DNA of 64,000 nt, taken from positions 62,001-126,000 of the forward strand of contig NZ_JAQOSQ010000006.1 of the NCBI RefSeq assembly GCF_030068455.1, given 5' to 3'. The stretch is from Roseofilum casamattae BLCC-M143 (GTDB taxonomy: Bacteria; Cyanobacteriota; Cyanobacteriia; Cyanobacteriales; Desertifilaceae). Shown one piece after another: positions 34,309 to 43,478 of this stretch. The stretch's first letter is position 1. Every line of letters begins with the position of its first letter. The notes below the pieces were generated by a model. The model did not search any database. It worked only from the letters and a program-made list of their open reading frames with translations, and had not been told where the DNA came from. Made by a program: the position numbers and the translations under genes.

Positions 34309-35169
34309 ATGAGTACCCAAGAAACGATAGTTCAAAATATAGATTGGAACCAATTTTCCATAGAACAGTTAAAACAGATTCAATCTGAAGTTTGTAAAGC
34401 AATTTACCAAAAACAATCATCCTCAAAGTTAACGTCTCCAACAACGAGTCAAGCTGGCAATTATAAAGTCTCTGTTGCGAAAGTCTTTCCCAGACCTCTC
34501 CGTCATTCACTGACTGACTATCAAAACTGTATTTTCTTAATTAGCCTCGGCAGCAAAAATGTTACCCATAGTAACCGGCTAAAAGCATGTATTGAGTGGA
34601 TTAGTCAAAATTTCCAAACTTGTACGGTTGTGGTTGTAGATAGTATTTATCGACTAACTCTTGAAATCAGGCATCAATTTATAGGGGAAAGAGCTTTGCA
34701 GGAAGCTCTCCAAACCGGTCAAGAGTTTATCGATCGCAATCGGGATTATTTTGCACAATGGGAACAACAGTGCCAGTTTCAGTTCAAATGCACTTCAGAC
34801 ATTGAAATGGAGTATGAATCGCGCTTTACTCAATATTATCAGCAGCTTCAAATGCTTTATCAAGCGAATGTATCGTTTCAATCTATGGTAGATCGGTTTG
34901 CACGAGATTATCTCAACCGAGGCAAAGAAAGGACTCCCAATTCGGAACGAGAAGATCGACCTCAAGAATCTGTCCTCGCTAAAACTTACTGCCTGGAAGA
35001 ATCAGCATTATTTACCTGTTTGGTAGAAGAGAAAAACTGCCCTTTTATCTATCCCGGATCGATTAAAACATTTGAAGAAATCTCAGACGGACTATATCCA
35101 GATGTTCCTCAACCTCTACAATCAATGATTTGGGTTAGTTTGCGGTTGAATAAGAAACGGGAAAGTTAA
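34309..35169 (+). CDS. tRNA-dependent cyclodipeptide synthase (CDPS), XYP subfamily
   Basis: 286 residues. CDPSs take two aminoacyl-tRNAs and make a cyclic dipeptide (diketopiperazine) by a ping-pong acyl-serine mechanism. The Rossmann-like core is clear: KVFPRPLR basic patch, then IFLISLGSKN with Ser79 as nucleophile and Ser82 where NYH members have Asn; VVVVDSIYRLTLEIRHQFIG with A..EA..G.EF.DRN after it; YCLEESALF giving the Tyr227/Glu231 pair; and FIYPGS with Tyr248-Pro249, the YP of the XYP subfamily in place of YH. It ends LPMIWVSLRL-like (QSMIWVSLRLNKKRES). Product amino acids cannot be predicted by eye. There is no adjacent cyclic dipeptide oxidase or P450; nearest possible tailoring enzyme is the 2OG dioxygenase at 36088. 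Confident in family. Confidence 0.87.
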   Translation: MSTQETIVQNIDWNQFSIEQLKQIQSEVCKAIYQKQSSSKLTSPTTSQAGNYKVSVAKVFPRPLRHSLTDYQNCIFLISLGSKNVTHSNRLKACIEWISQNFQTCTVVVVDSIYRLTLEIRHQFIGERALQEALQTGQEFIDRNRDYFAQWEQQCQFQFKCTSDIEMEYESRFTQYYQQLQMLYQANVSFQSMVDRFARDYLNRGKERTPNSEREDRPQESVLAKTYCLEESALFTCLVEEKNCPFIYPGSIKTFEEISDGLYPDVPQPLQSMIWVSLRLNKKRES

Positions 35170-35194
35170 GTCAACGAAGTTAGCAAAACGCAAA

Positions 35195-35467
35195 TTACGG
35201 TCCGGCTAAGACAGCATCTTGGATATCTTGACGGCTGAGAGAATACTTAAACGCCCGTTTCACATCACTGCCATCTTCAGCAGCACTGAGATAGCACACC
35301 ACTAATTGCTCGATTTCCAAATAAATACGAGCATCCCAATCCTCTTGACTGAGCGCCCAGCAATGCAACTGCTCGTTATCCTGCGTGCTTCCTAGATTGT
35401 AGAGCCATTGCTCGATTTGTGGAAGGGGATGGTTGTACAAGGGAGTATCGGCGCTAGGGAGAGACAT
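35195..35467 (-). CDS. DUF3143 family protein
   Basis: 90 residues. LPSADTPLYNHPLPQIEQWL and the following WDARIYLEIEQLVVCYL resemble the cyanobacteria-specific DUF3143 family. Small soluble protein of unknown role. It lies 28 bp downstream of the J-domain gene on the same strand; DUF3143 and a DnaJ-like gene are neighbours in other cyanobacteria by my recollection, so this is a conserved pair interrupting the accessory stretch. Convergent with the CDPS gene at 25 bp. Confidence 0.75.
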   Translation of the reverse strand: MSLPSADTPLYNHPLPQIEQWLYNLGSTQDNEQLHCWALSQEDWDARIYLEIEQLVVCYLSAAEDGSDVKRAFKYSLSRQDIQDAVLAGP

Positions 35468-35495
35468 AGAGGTCTTTTTTTTTGCAGATGGATGT

Positions 35496-35981
35496 TTAAG
35501 AAGGGGGCAATGAAAAATTCGGAGTGGCGAGTTCTGGATGGAGCCAGGCGATCGCGATCGCTAACCCTAAACATAGCATAAAGGTTAAAGCCAGGATAAA
35601 GAGAGCAAACAGTTCTCCGGGGGAGAGGGGACGATCGCTCGGATCGAGATATGCTGAATCGGGATAAGATGATGAAGACTCCGAGCTGCGTAAATCCAGA
35701 GGGGCTTGCACCTGGTAAAATCGAGAATAGCCAATACTGCGATCGTACATTCGTCGGCGCTCCACATTACTCAAAGTCGCATAGGCTTCATTGAGCTGGT
35801 GAAATTGAACCGTAGCGACTTCAGCATCCAAAACCGTTGTATCTGGATGATAGCGCTTACTTAGCTCGCGATAGGCGCGGCGAATTTCCAGAGCAGATGC
35901 ACTCGGATGCAATCCCAATCGAGTATAGTAAGTCGAGACAACCGGAGTGGAATTTGGGGAAGTGGAGGAATCGGTATTCAC
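35496..35981 (-). CDS. J-domain protein with C-terminal membrane segment
   Basis: 161 residues from a GTG at 35981. The J domain (about 17-75) contains the HPD tripeptide (LSKRYHPDTTV) needed to stimulate Hsp70 ATPase. A linker rich in Ser, Asp and Pro follows, then one membrane helix (about 124-146; LFALFILALTFMLCLGLAIAIAW). It probably brings DnaK to a membrane. Pairs with the DUF3143 gene. Confidence 0.9.
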   Translation of the reverse strand: MNTDSSTSPNSTPVVSTYYTRLGLHPSASALEIRRAYRELSKRYHPDTTVLDAEVATVQFHQLNEAYATLSNVERRRMYDRSIGYSRFYQVQAPLDLRSSESSSSYPDSAYLDPSDRPLSPGELFALFILALTFMLCLGLAIAIAWLHPELATPNFSLPPS

Positions 35982-36087
35982 GTGCTTCTAATTGAGGGCG
36001 ATCGCAGTTAACGACAATCCATTGCTTGTCAAGTTATTGTAACCCCAGATGCCAATTCTGGCGCGATCGCGCGGAGGAGATTGAATT

Positions 36088-37200
36088 ATGACATCACTAC
36101 AATTATCAGTTGGCGATTTTGCCCCAGCATTTATTATGCCTTGCCAAACTGGGGAACGATTGGATAGTCGCCGTTTCCAAGGAGAACCCATGCTTTGGGT
36201 CTTTTTTCCAGACATTACCGACACTCAATCTCAAACATTACTCTTGGGCTTGCAAGGGTTGCACGAGCAATTGAAGCCGTGGAATTTAGAAATTATGGCT
36301 ATTAGTACCGACTCAGTCGCCACTCTATCTCAGTTTAGCCAAGACCACAACATTTCCTTTTCTCTCATCTGCGATGAAAATGGCGAGATCGTGCAAGGAT
36401 TGGGATTAAATCGTCCCGAACTTCCCAGTGGAGAAGTCAAAGCCAAGTTTACCACATTTTTGATTCATTCCAACTATAAAATTGTCCAAATCAATACAGA
36501 TTTTAATATCGAAACTTACCTCGATCGCCTATTAGACGATCTGAACCATTTACTCCCTCGGGAGAACCCCCATCACTTGAGACAAATAGCTCCCGTTCTG
36601 CTCATTCCCAATGTGCTATCTCGCGACTTTTGCCGCCAGTTAATTGAAGTTTGGAGAACTCAAGGTCATGGAGATTCTGGATTTATGGTGCAGCGAGCTG
36701 GGAAAACCATCGGAGAATTCGATTACGGGCATAAAATTCGCAAAGATCACTTTGTTCGAGACGAGCAACTCATTAATCAATTGCGCTATTTCATTATTCG
36801 CCGCGTCCGTCCCGAATTGTTGAAAGCTTATTATTTTGATATGACCCGCTTTGAAGATTTTCGCATTGCCTGTTACGAGTCGAGTCGAGGTGGTTTTTTC
36901 CGCCGACATCGAGATAATACGACGTCGGGTACGGCACACCGGCGGTTTGCCATGACTCTCAATTTAAATACGGAAGAGTATGAAGGAGGATATTTGCGCT
37001 TCCCCGAATACGGTCCCCATTTATATCGTCCGGAAACGGGAAGTGCGGTTATTTTCTCCTGTTCCTTACTTCATGAAGCGACTGATGTTACTGCCGGCGA
37101 TCGCTTTGCTCTGTTAAGTTTTTTCTATGGCGAGAAAGAGGCTCAGTTGCGCGATAAAACGCAACAACAGAAAGAAACGGCAAGCTCCAATATTTCTTAA
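36088..37200 (+). CDS. Peroxiredoxin-like / 2OG-Fe(II) dioxygenase fusion
   Basis: 370 residues. Residues 1-155 form a thioredoxin-fold AhpC/TSA domain (VGDFAPAFIMP, MLWVFFPDITDTQ, TFLIHSNYKI), but the peroxidatic Cys expected after FFP is absent (FFPDITDTQSQT). Residues 170-350 are a prolyl-4-hydroxylase-type dioxygenase with His274 and Asp276 (RRHRDN), distal His329 (SLLHEAT) and 2-oxoglutarate-binding Arg339 (GDRFALLSF), so the oxygenase half looks active and the peroxiredoxin half does not. GGAGGA ahead of the ATG gives a strong start. Substrate unknown: protein hydroxylation is possible, and 2OG oxygenases tailor cyclodipeptides elsewhere, but two minus-strand genes lie between it and the CDPS gene. 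Confidence 0.87.
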   Translation: MTSLQLSVGDFAPAFIMPCQTGERLDSRRFQGEPMLWVFFPDITDTQSQTLLLGLQGLHEQLKPWNLEIMAISTDSVATLSQFSQDHNISFSLICDENGEIVQGLGLNRPELPSGEVKAKFTTFLIHSNYKIVQINTDFNIETYLDRLLDDLNHLLPRENPHHLRQIAPVLLIPNVLSRDFCRQLIEVWRTQGHGDSGFMVQRAGKTIGEFDYGHKIRKDHFVRDEQLINQLRYFIIRRVRPELLKAYYFDMTRFEDFRIACYESSRGGFFRRHRDNTTSGTAHRRFAMTLNLNTEEYEGGYLRFPEYGPHLYRPETGSAVIFSCSLLHEATDVTAGDRFALLSFFYGEKEAQLRDKTQQQKETASSNIS

Positions 37201-37284
37201 GATAAAATAATTGGGAACTCGCAAAGCACAGAAGAGTCACTTCGTTTAGATTTGAGATGATGGGAGTATGAAAGGAGGATAGAG

Positions 37285-38583
37285 ATGTATCGCAGAGCAG
37301 AGAAAACGGCTGGTACGATCGATAAACAACATTCACCCATGGGTTTGGGATTGCTTCGGCGAGGATTAGCTCGTTGGATTTGGGTATTTTTAGCTACACT
37401 GAGTTTGGCACTTCTAGCTCGCCCTTCCTTGCCTCCGAGCGCAGGTCAAATGGCGATCGCCCAAAGCCCCAGAATTACAGAAGCCGTCATTACCGAAACC
37501 ATAGGAGAAGGGGTTTCAATTAATCGCGATGTAGCGAATAAAACAGATAAGGCGCGATTGGGCGATCGCATTCGTACCGCCAATGCCAGAGCAGAACTAA
37601 AATTTAACACGGGTGCCATCGGGCGTTTGGGCGAAAATTCTGCCCTCGTCGTCAGCAGTCAATGCTTGCAACTGCAACGGGGACAAGTTCTGCTCCATGG
37701 AGCGAGTAACGGCTGTACGAGGGCGGTGCGATCGCAAGTTAATGGAGCCACGTACTTATTAGAACTGTTAGCCGACGGTCAAACTCGCTACAGCGTTCTC
37801 GCCGGTACGATTGAATTAAGCAGTACTGCTGCTTCTGAGAACTTCAGCCTCAAAGCCAGAGAACGAGTCACGATTAATACTGAAGGTGAATTTAGCGCTA
37901 TTCAACCTATGGCTGAAGAGAGTTATAACCAGATTATGGCTGGCGCGCTCGTGACTGGATTTTCCGATCCACTGCCCAGTTTAGGCAGCATAGCACGAGC
38001 AGACAGTGGAGTTGCTCCCAGACGCTCGGTTCCCGTAGATTCGCGGAGCGCAGAGCCGCCATCCGCAACACGACAGACGCCGCCTGAATCCTCAAGAACC
38101 GATAGAACGAATCCTGTCGTCAAGAATCCGGCCAACTGTTTTGCTGACTTACCCCCTCGCGGTATTTCAACAAGCGATCGCCAAAACTGGAAGACTCAAA
38201 TTAGTTTATCGCGGTTGAGTCATCATAACGAAAGTGCATTAGCCATTCAGTTCCAAGTTTTAGATAAACCCGTCACTCGATATGCCAATGCCGTCTATCA
38301 AATTTACGGACGGCAGAACAATCGCTGGATTCCTCTGTATACCAATATCGGCTCCCGATTAATTGAAAATAGCGCTGGCTCTTTTGCTCCAGTTGCTGAA
38401 GAAATCCCTCTCGAATCGTTGCGACTGCAAGCCTTAGGAAAGCGAGTAAATTTAGACCGCTTGCAACTCAAGGCTGTCGTCCAAATTCGCTATGACTTAT
38501 CTCGCGATAATCGCGATTTACAAGTTGTCTTCGAGCATGAAGATAGCTATCGAGAACTCCCGGTTATCTCTTGTCCGTTTTAA
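37285..38583 (+). CDS. FecR-domain-containing secreted or membrane-anchored protein
   Basis: 432 residues. GGAGG seven bases before the ATG fixes the start. A hydrophobic segment near 33-51 (WIWVFLATLSLALLA) serves as signal or anchor. Residues about 66-215 resemble the FecR domain (VITETIGEGVSIN, DKARLGDRIRTANARAELKFN, IGRLGENSALVV, LQLQRGQVLLHG). The second half (about 285-430) is beta-rich with Cys residues at either end, role unknown. FecR domains bind or sense surface components and are common in exopolysaccharide and biofilm proteins. The ribosome site and first codons are echoed at 25851-25880. Confidence 0.75.
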   Translation: MYRRAEKTAGTIDKQHSPMGLGLLRRGLARWIWVFLATLSLALLARPSLPPSAGQMAIAQSPRITEAVITETIGEGVSINRDVANKTDKARLGDRIRTANARAELKFNTGAIGRLGENSALVVSSQCLQLQRGQVLLHGASNGCTRAVRSQVNGATYLLELLADGQTRYSVLAGTIELSSTAASENFSLKARERVTINTEGEFSAIQPMAEESYNQIMAGALVTGFSDPLPSLGSIARADSGVAPRRSVPVDSRSAEPPSATRQTPPESSRTDRTNPVVKNPANCFADLPPRGISTSDRQNWKTQISLSRLSHHNESALAIQFQVLDKPVTRYANAVYQIYGRQNNRWIPLYTNIGSRLIENSAGSFAPVAEEIPLESLRLQALGKRVNLDRLQLKAVVQIRYDLSRDNRDLQVVFEHEDSYRELPVISCPF

Positions 38584-38649
38584 ACTGGAGTAGCAGTCTA
38601 GTACTTTCACTTTCCAGTAAGCGATCGCAGTTGGTTCTATCCCGAACAA

Positions 38650-39582
38650 TCAGTTCAGCCATGCCGATAAATCTTTACTCAGTAAATCCTGTAAATTTAA
38701 GATATCTTGATGATAATCTTGGGTCAAGCTTTGACGGATTGATGGGGACAGTCTGGCTTGATAAGGTTTATCTAACTCAGCCGTATTCTGTTTCATCAAA
38801 AAGTTGCGCGTTCTCTGGCGAAGTTGTTGGGGAAGCAAGCGTTTTACGGTCGATCGCAGCACGTTATCTCGATTTAATAGATTATGGATGGTTTTACTGC
38901 GCGGCTCTTTTTTTACATAGGAAACATTATATCGTTTCGAGGTATCGGGAAGATAGCGATCGCCGACATTTAAAAAAGAGAAAATATCTTTAACTACCCC
39001 AATCGGGTCAGCCGTAAAGTCATCATACCAATAGACACGAATTTGCTCGCGATCGAAGCGATCGAAATACCGTTGCAAATGTCGAGCATACAACCCAATA
39101 CTTTTATACTGCCAAAATGGACTCCAGCCATCGGCCATGCGCTGTTCTTCTGCATAAAACGCTTCGGCAAAGTCCAGAATAATTTCTCCTCCATTCCGAT
39201 AGTGGTGCATGTAGTTAGAGAACGCGCGATCGACAGGCTGACGCAGCATAGCAATCAGTTTCACATCCGGTAAATAATGCTGGATGCGATCGGCCGCTTC
39301 TGGTACATACAAGTATGAGGTTGAAGCTTCTCCGATCGCGATTTCATCGTTAACCGTACTAAATAACCTGCAGTAATCAGCCCAAGTAGTCACTCGTTTT
39401 TGCATAAATTTTTCTTGACCCGGGCCATTGAACCCCTGACTTCTTCCTTCAAAGGAAAAAAAATGAGGTTCTTTCTTCTCTGGGAGAAAGATTTGTGGAT
39501 GAGAATTCAGATATCTATAGAGGGAAGTTGTTCCGGCTTTGGGAGCACCAATAATCAGAAAGTTGGGTAATGTTTCACTCAT
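38650..39582 (-). CDS. Sulfotransferase (PAPS-dependent)
   Basis: 310 residues from the ATG at 39582; an upstream in-frame ATG would add 18 Cys-rich residues not typical of the family. The P-loop NFLIIGAPKAGTTSLYRYL and the 3'-phosphate site LIAMLRQPVDRAFSNYMHHY are those of sulfotransferase domain families such as carbohydrate sulfotransferases. Acceptor unknown. Convergent with the FecR gene; the two sulfotransferases and the glycosyltransferase nearby hint at sulfated glycan or glycolipid production. Confidence 0.9.
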   Translation of the reverse strand: MSETLPNFLIIGAPKAGTTSLYRYLNSHPQIFLPEKKEPHFFSFEGRSQGFNGPGQEKFMQKRVTTWADYCRLFSTVNDEIAIGEASTSYLYVPEAADRIQHYLPDVKLIAMLRQPVDRAFSNYMHHYRNGGEIILDFAEAFYAEEQRMADGWSPFWQYKSIGLYARHLQRYFDRFDREQIRVYWYDDFTADPIGVVKDIFSFLNVGDRYLPDTSKRYNVSYVKKEPRSKTIHNLLNRDNVLRSTVKRLLPQQLRQRTRNFLMKQNTAELDKPYQARLSPSIRQSLTQDYHQDILNLQDLLSKDLSAWLN

Positions 39583-39654
39583 ATCGTTGATTGAAATAAA
39601 ACTGAGATAAGTATCCGTGCAGCACCCACCTGACATAATGAATCACGAGTGCCT

Positions 39655-41616
39655 TTAAACGGCTGCCGCCTTGGTTAATTCAATGGAGGGTTGCTCGTTT
39701 TGGTAATCTTCAACAATTTTGCGAAACTGGTCGCCTTCAATAGTTTCTTGGTCGAGCAAAACCTCAACCAGGCGATCGATCAAGGGACGATGTTCCCGCA
39801 GAATGCGTCGCGCTTCATCATGGCAGCGTACCGCAATTTCCCGAACTTGGCGGTCAATTTGCGTGGCTACTTCTTCTGAATATTCCGAACGAGTCATGAG
39901 GTCTCGTCCTAAAAAAACTTCATTTCCTTCACTTTCGAGGGCGAGAGGTCCGAGATCGGACATGCCGAATTTAGTTACCATTTGCCGGGCCAGTTGCGCT
40001 ACATTTTTAATATCTCCGCTCGCCCCTTTCGTAACTTCTGAATAGCCAAAAACTTCTTCTTCTGCCGCTCGTCCGCCCAGAAAAATGGTAATTTGATTGA
40101 GCAACCAACTGCGACTGTATAAGCCACTGTCTAGAATTTCTTCGTTAAAAACCTGTTGAGCAAAGCCACCGATGCCACCAGAGCGAGGAATAATCGTCAC
40201 TTTATTCAGGGGATCGGCATTTTTGAGTAGGGTCATCAAGAGTGCGTGACCGATTTCGTGATAAGCAATGAGCCGCTTTTTCTTGCTGTCGAGCAGGGGA
40301 TTGAGACTCATGCCAATGGTAATGCGATCGATCGCATCATCCACTTCTAATGGAGTAATTGCCTCTTTGTACCGTCTGGCAGTTAAGATAGCCGCTTCGT
40401 TGAGCAAGTTGGCTAAATCTGCTCCCGAAAATCCTGGAGTCCGTTGCGCGATCGCCTCTAGGGAAACTTCTGCTGCTACTTTTTTCTCGCGAGCATGGAC
40501 TTCCAGAATACCAAGCCGTCCCTTGTAGGTGGGTAAATCCACGGTTACTTGGCGATCGAAACGTCCGGGACGTAACAAGGCTTGGTCTAATACATCGGGA
40601 CGGTTAGTGGCTGCAATAATAATAATGCCGCTATTGCCTTCAAACCCATCCATCTCCGTCAGCAGTTGGTTTAGGGTTTGCTCGCGCTCGTCATTTCCGC
40701 CGCCAATCCCCGCGCCGCGCTGTCGTCCTACGGCATCGATTTCATCGATAAAGACCAAACAAGGGGCATTTTCTTTCGCCTTTTTGAATAAGTCGCGCAC
40801 GCGAGAGGCACCGACTCCGACAAACATCTCGACAAACTCCGAACCGGAAATACTAAAGAACGGAACTCCGGCTTCTCCGGCGATCGCTTTTGCCATCAGG
40901 GTTTTCCCCGTTCCAGGAGGGCCGACTAACAAGACGCCTCTGGGAATTTTCGCACCAATGGCGGTAAACTTCTCCGGTTGCTTCAAAAAGGTAACGACTT
41001 CTTGCAGCTCTTCTTTTGCCTCTTCTACTCCCGCTACATCATTAAACACGACTCCGGTTTTCGCTTCCATTTGGAACCGCGCGCGGGATTTGCCAAAGTT
41101 CAATGCATTGCCTGTCGCTTGCGAAGAGCGTTTAATAATCATCATTAATCCCATAATCACCAACAGGATTAACAACACATTGACGACGCTGCTGACTACC
41201 ATGCGGTTATCCGCACTCGCTTGTTCGCCAAATTCGACCTTATGAACTTTCAATGCTTCGATTAATTCCGGGTTGCGCTCGAAAATGGTAACTGTTTGCG
41301 CGGTATCAGATCCTTCTAAGGTGACTTCCACTCGATTCTTAGTGGGATCGATTTCAACAAACTTCACCTCTCCCATCTCAATTTTTTCCAACAGCTCGGT
41401 GTAGCTCAAGGTGTTGGGTGTGGACTGCGCTTGCACGGGACGGGTAAGCAAGGCAGAGTCGAACGTTAAGGAACTACTCAGTGCTAGAGTGCATCCCAGC
41501 AAAATCCGTTTAATGTTCGATGATTTCATCCAAGTGGGGAGGTGAGAGTGATTCATAGCGTCAGATTTAGTGAATTGCGATCGCCCAAGAGTCGGTATTC
41601 GGGTAGATGAGAGCAT
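39655..41616 (-). CDS. ftsH: ATP-dependent zinc metalloprotease FtsH
   Basis: 653 residues. N-terminal hydrophobic segment, a lumenal or periplasmic domain (about 65-130), a second membrane helix ([16 protein letters not shown]), AAA+ ATPase with Walker A GPPGTGKT and [18 protein letters not shown] region, and the protease motif YHEIGHALL (HExGH). The [10 protein letters not shown] loop after the zinc site resembles the FtsH1/FtsH3-type enzymes of cyanobacteria, which form an essential hexamer, more than the photosystem-repair FtsH2. In-frame ATGs at 41616, 41556 and 41529 are all possible; none has a good ribosome site, and the last directly precedes the signal-like hydrophobic stretch. Confidence 0.95.
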   Translation of the reverse strand: MLSSTRIPTLGRSQFTKSDAMNHSHLPTWMKSSNIKRILLGCTLALSSSLTFDSALLTRPVQAQSTPNTLSYTELLEKIEMGEVKFVEIDPTKNRVEVTLEGSDTAQTVTIFERNPELIEALKVHKVEFGEQASADNRMVVSSVVNVLLILLVIMGLMMIIKRSSQATGNALNFGKSRARFQMEAKTGVVFNDVAGVEEAKEELQEVVTFLKQPEKFTAIGAKIPRGVLLVGPPGTGKTLMAKAIAGEAGVPFFSISGSEFVEMFVGVGASRVRDLFKKAKENAPCLVFIDEIDAVGRQRGAGIGGGNDEREQTLNQLLTEMDGFEGNSGIIIIAATNRPDVLDQALLRPGRFDRQVTVDLPTYKGRLGILEVHAREKKVAAEVSLEAIAQRTPGFSGADLANLLNEAAILTARRYKEAITPLEVDDAIDRITIGMSLNPLLDSKKKRLIAYHEIGHALLMTLLKNADPLNKVTIIPRSGGIGGFAQQVFNEEILDSGLYSRSWLLNQITIFLGGRAAEEEVFGYSEVTKGASGDIKNVAQLARQMVTKFGMSDLGPLALESEGNEVFLGRDLMTRSEYSEEVATQIDRQVREIAVRCHDEARRILREHRPLIDRLVEVLLDQETIEGDQFRKIVEDYQNEQPSIELTKAAAV

Positions 41617-41668
41617 CGACGACTAGCCAATGGCGTTGGTTCTTGCTCTTATTTGTAGTGTAACGATT

Positions 41669-42397
41669 TTAAGTCAGTTTACGCGCGACGAAAACCGGAT
41701 GAGCCTCGTGCAAGCGATCGGGACAATAACCCTCTCGAATTTCCACATCAAACCCAACCTCTTTTAGAGAGTTAGCGATCGCCTCTCGCCGATACAGTTG
41801 CACGCAATGAACTTCATCCGATCGCCGATAGAGATCTCCCATTTGGCGGAAGGTAATAATGCGGCGGGTTAGGGTATTTAAATTGGGGTCTTCTTCTTTT
41901 TCTACCAAAATTGTCCAATCTCGACCTTGATTAAAGGTTTGTTGTTTTTCTCCGGGGGAGAGTTGTCCGGGTTCGAGCAGGTCAAAAATCCAGAGTCCGC
42001 CAGGAGTCAGAGCTGTATAAATGCGTTCAAACAGTGGGGTTAAAACGGACAAGCTTCCCCGTTCGTCAAACTGGTAGTTGAGGCATTCGCTCAGGGAAAT
42101 GGCGGCTTGGCATGGAGGAATGGGGGTTTGCAGGAACGAAGCCAGGCGGAACTCGGCTTGGGGAACTCGCTGACGGGCGATCGCCAATAACGGCTCGGAT
42201 TGGTCGATACCCAACACTTGGTATCCCGCTTCGGTCAATACTTTCGCCGACCAACCACCACCGCATCCTAACTCGACAATTAAGCCGCGATCGAGATGAT
42301 GGTTTTGGAGAATTTGCAATATCCCTGGCGTCGATCGTATCGCGTACTCGCTATATCCAGCATCGTGAATATAGGCAAGATCTTCGGCATATCCCAT
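41669..42397 (-). CDS. Class I SAM-dependent methyltransferase
   Basis: About 242 residues. GLIVELGCGGGWSAKVL is motif I, QVLGIDQSEPLLAIARQR carries the acidic SAM-binding loop, and AAISLSECLNYQFDERG plus GGLWIFDLLEP follow. A typical Rossmann methyltransferase; the substrate cannot be inferred. GGGAGA just before the ATG at 42397 supports that start over the one at 42409, four codons upstream. On the same strand as ftsH (52 bp ahead of it). Confidence 0.87.
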   Translation of the reverse strand: MGYAEDLAYIHDAGYSEYAIRSTPGILQILQNHHLDRGLIVELGCGGGWSAKVLTEAGYQVLGIDQSEPLLAIARQRVPQAEFRLASFLQTPIPPCQAAISLSECLNYQFDERGSLSVLTPLFERIYTALTPGGLWIFDLLEPGQLSPGEKQQTFNQGRDWTILVEKEEDPNLNTLTRRIITFRQMGDLYRRSDEVHCVQLYRREAIANSLKEVGFDVEIREGYCPDRLHEAHPVFVARKLT

Positions 42398-42435
42398 TGG
42401 CTCTCCCATAAATTACATCAATCGTTGCGGTGTCG

Positions 42436-42915
42436 CTATGACATTAATTCCGGAAAAACATAAACCACAACTCCCGTGTCTGGGTGGTTGTCGATGCTGG
42501 CGTATCCAGTTTTCAGCATTTGCATCAACAACTGTTCCACTTCTTCAAACTCCAGTCCTGTATCGATAACAGCTTGAGTAACAGAAATCTGTCCTCCTCT
42601 GGCAGCCGCAGCACGGAGCAGTTGCACTTTCGGATCGCTGGGAGCTTGAGTTGTCGGCATCACTTCACTGGCAATCCCTCGATTTAAGGGAACTCCTGCC
42701 GGAGATAACCCGTGTTTGAGCCTGTACTTAATGTTATACTCATCTACCATATTCGGAATCAAGAGCAGATCGATAAATTGCCCAAAGCCGAATAAGCCTA
42801 AAGTACAAAACCAAAGAATTCCGGTGACAATCTTGCCATTGTAGAGACGATGAGCGCCGTGAATTTGTAAGATGCACAGCAGCCAGAAAAGATAACTCGT
42901 GCCAACCTTGTTCAT
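42436..42915 (-). CDS. TM2-domain protein with C-terminal cytosolic domain
   Basis: 159 residues. The N-terminal TM2 domain has two membrane helices (SYLFWLLCILQIHGAHRLYNG and GILWFCTLGLFGFGQFIDLL) joined by a short loop and ending in the D-x-LLIPNMV motif. The soluble C-terminal part (about 95-159; VQLLRAAAARGGQISVTQAV) looks like a small winged-helix or repeat-type segment. Function unknown; TM2 proteins occur across all domains of life. Distinct from the neighbouring methyltransferase. Confidence 0.85.
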   Translation of the reverse strand: MNKVGTSYLFWLLCILQIHGAHRLYNGKIVTGILWFCTLGLFGFGQFIDLLLIPNMVDEYNIKYRLKHGLSPAGVPLNRGIASEVMPTTQAPSDPKVQLLRAAAARGGQISVTQAVIDTGLEFEEVEQLLMQMLKTGYASIDNHPDTGVVVYVFPELMS

Positions 42916-42940
42916 GAGCGTCAGTAATGGATAATGGACG

Positions 42941-43048
42941 ATGGATAATGGATAGTTAAGAGGTAGAGCCAGTAGCGCCTTCAGAGCTATCCGTATACCA
43001 TTGTAGACTTAACTACTCAAGGATATCCCTCTATTATCCATTATCCAT
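42941..43048. repeat. Inverted repeat between rpsF and the TM2 gene
   Basis: ATGGATAATGGATA at 42941-42954 is repeated inverted at 43035-43048, just after the rpsF stop codon; a direct copy of ATGGATAATGG overlaps at 42927-42937. The hairpin could serve as a terminator for rpsF or be a dispersed AT-rich repeat. Confidence 0.4.
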
Positions 43049-43051
43049 AAT

Positions 43052-43390
43052 TTACTCTTCGATGGCCTCTTCTACTGGCTCCGAATTCTCTTCAATTTCC
43101 TGTTTGACGGTCAGGTAACGAATCACCTCATCAGACAGGCGCATGGCTCGCTCTAGTGCAGCAATGGTTTTGCCGGGAGCCGTGTAATTCATCTGAATGT
43201 AAACTCCTTCGCGCTGTCCGGCAATCTCATAGGCTAGACGACGTTTTCCGCGATGTTGAGTTTCCAAAATTTCTCCACCATTATCTCGCACCAGGCCTTG
43301 ATAGGTCTCGATATTCTGATTTACCTGTTCGTCAATCAACTCAGGTCTCAGAATATACATTGTTTCGTAAGTAAAGTTTCTCAGGGTCAT
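43052..43390 (-). CDS. rpsF: 30S ribosomal protein S6
   Basis: 112 residues, standard for bS6: [20 protein letters not shown], then [19 protein letters not shown] and [19 protein letters not shown], and an acidic C-terminal tail. It binds 16S rRNA with S18 in the small-subunit platform. AAGGA precedes the ATG. No rpsR or ssb follows, so it is monocistronic here. A hairpin of CTAAG...CTTAG form (about 43438-43467) lies in the leader. Confidence 0.96.
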   Translation of the reverse strand: MTLRNFTYETMYILRPELIDEQVNQNIETYQGLVRDNGGEILETQHRGKRRLAYEIAGQREGVYIQMNYTAPGKTIAALERAMRLSDEVIRYLTVKQEIEENSEPVEEAIEE

Positions 43391-43478
43391 TGTTTGGTTT
43401 TCCTTATGGTCTTTGTGGCCGATCCAGCAGTTTGCCTGCTAAGACTTGCTGTTTCAGCAAGGGCTTAGTATTGTAGGA

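Noticed and set aside
43438-43467. rpsF leader hairpin as an S6:S18-binding autoregulatory motif
   Set aside because: The stem is imperfect and I could not locate the conserved bulge with confidence; rpsR is not adjacent. Only a covariance-model search could decide.
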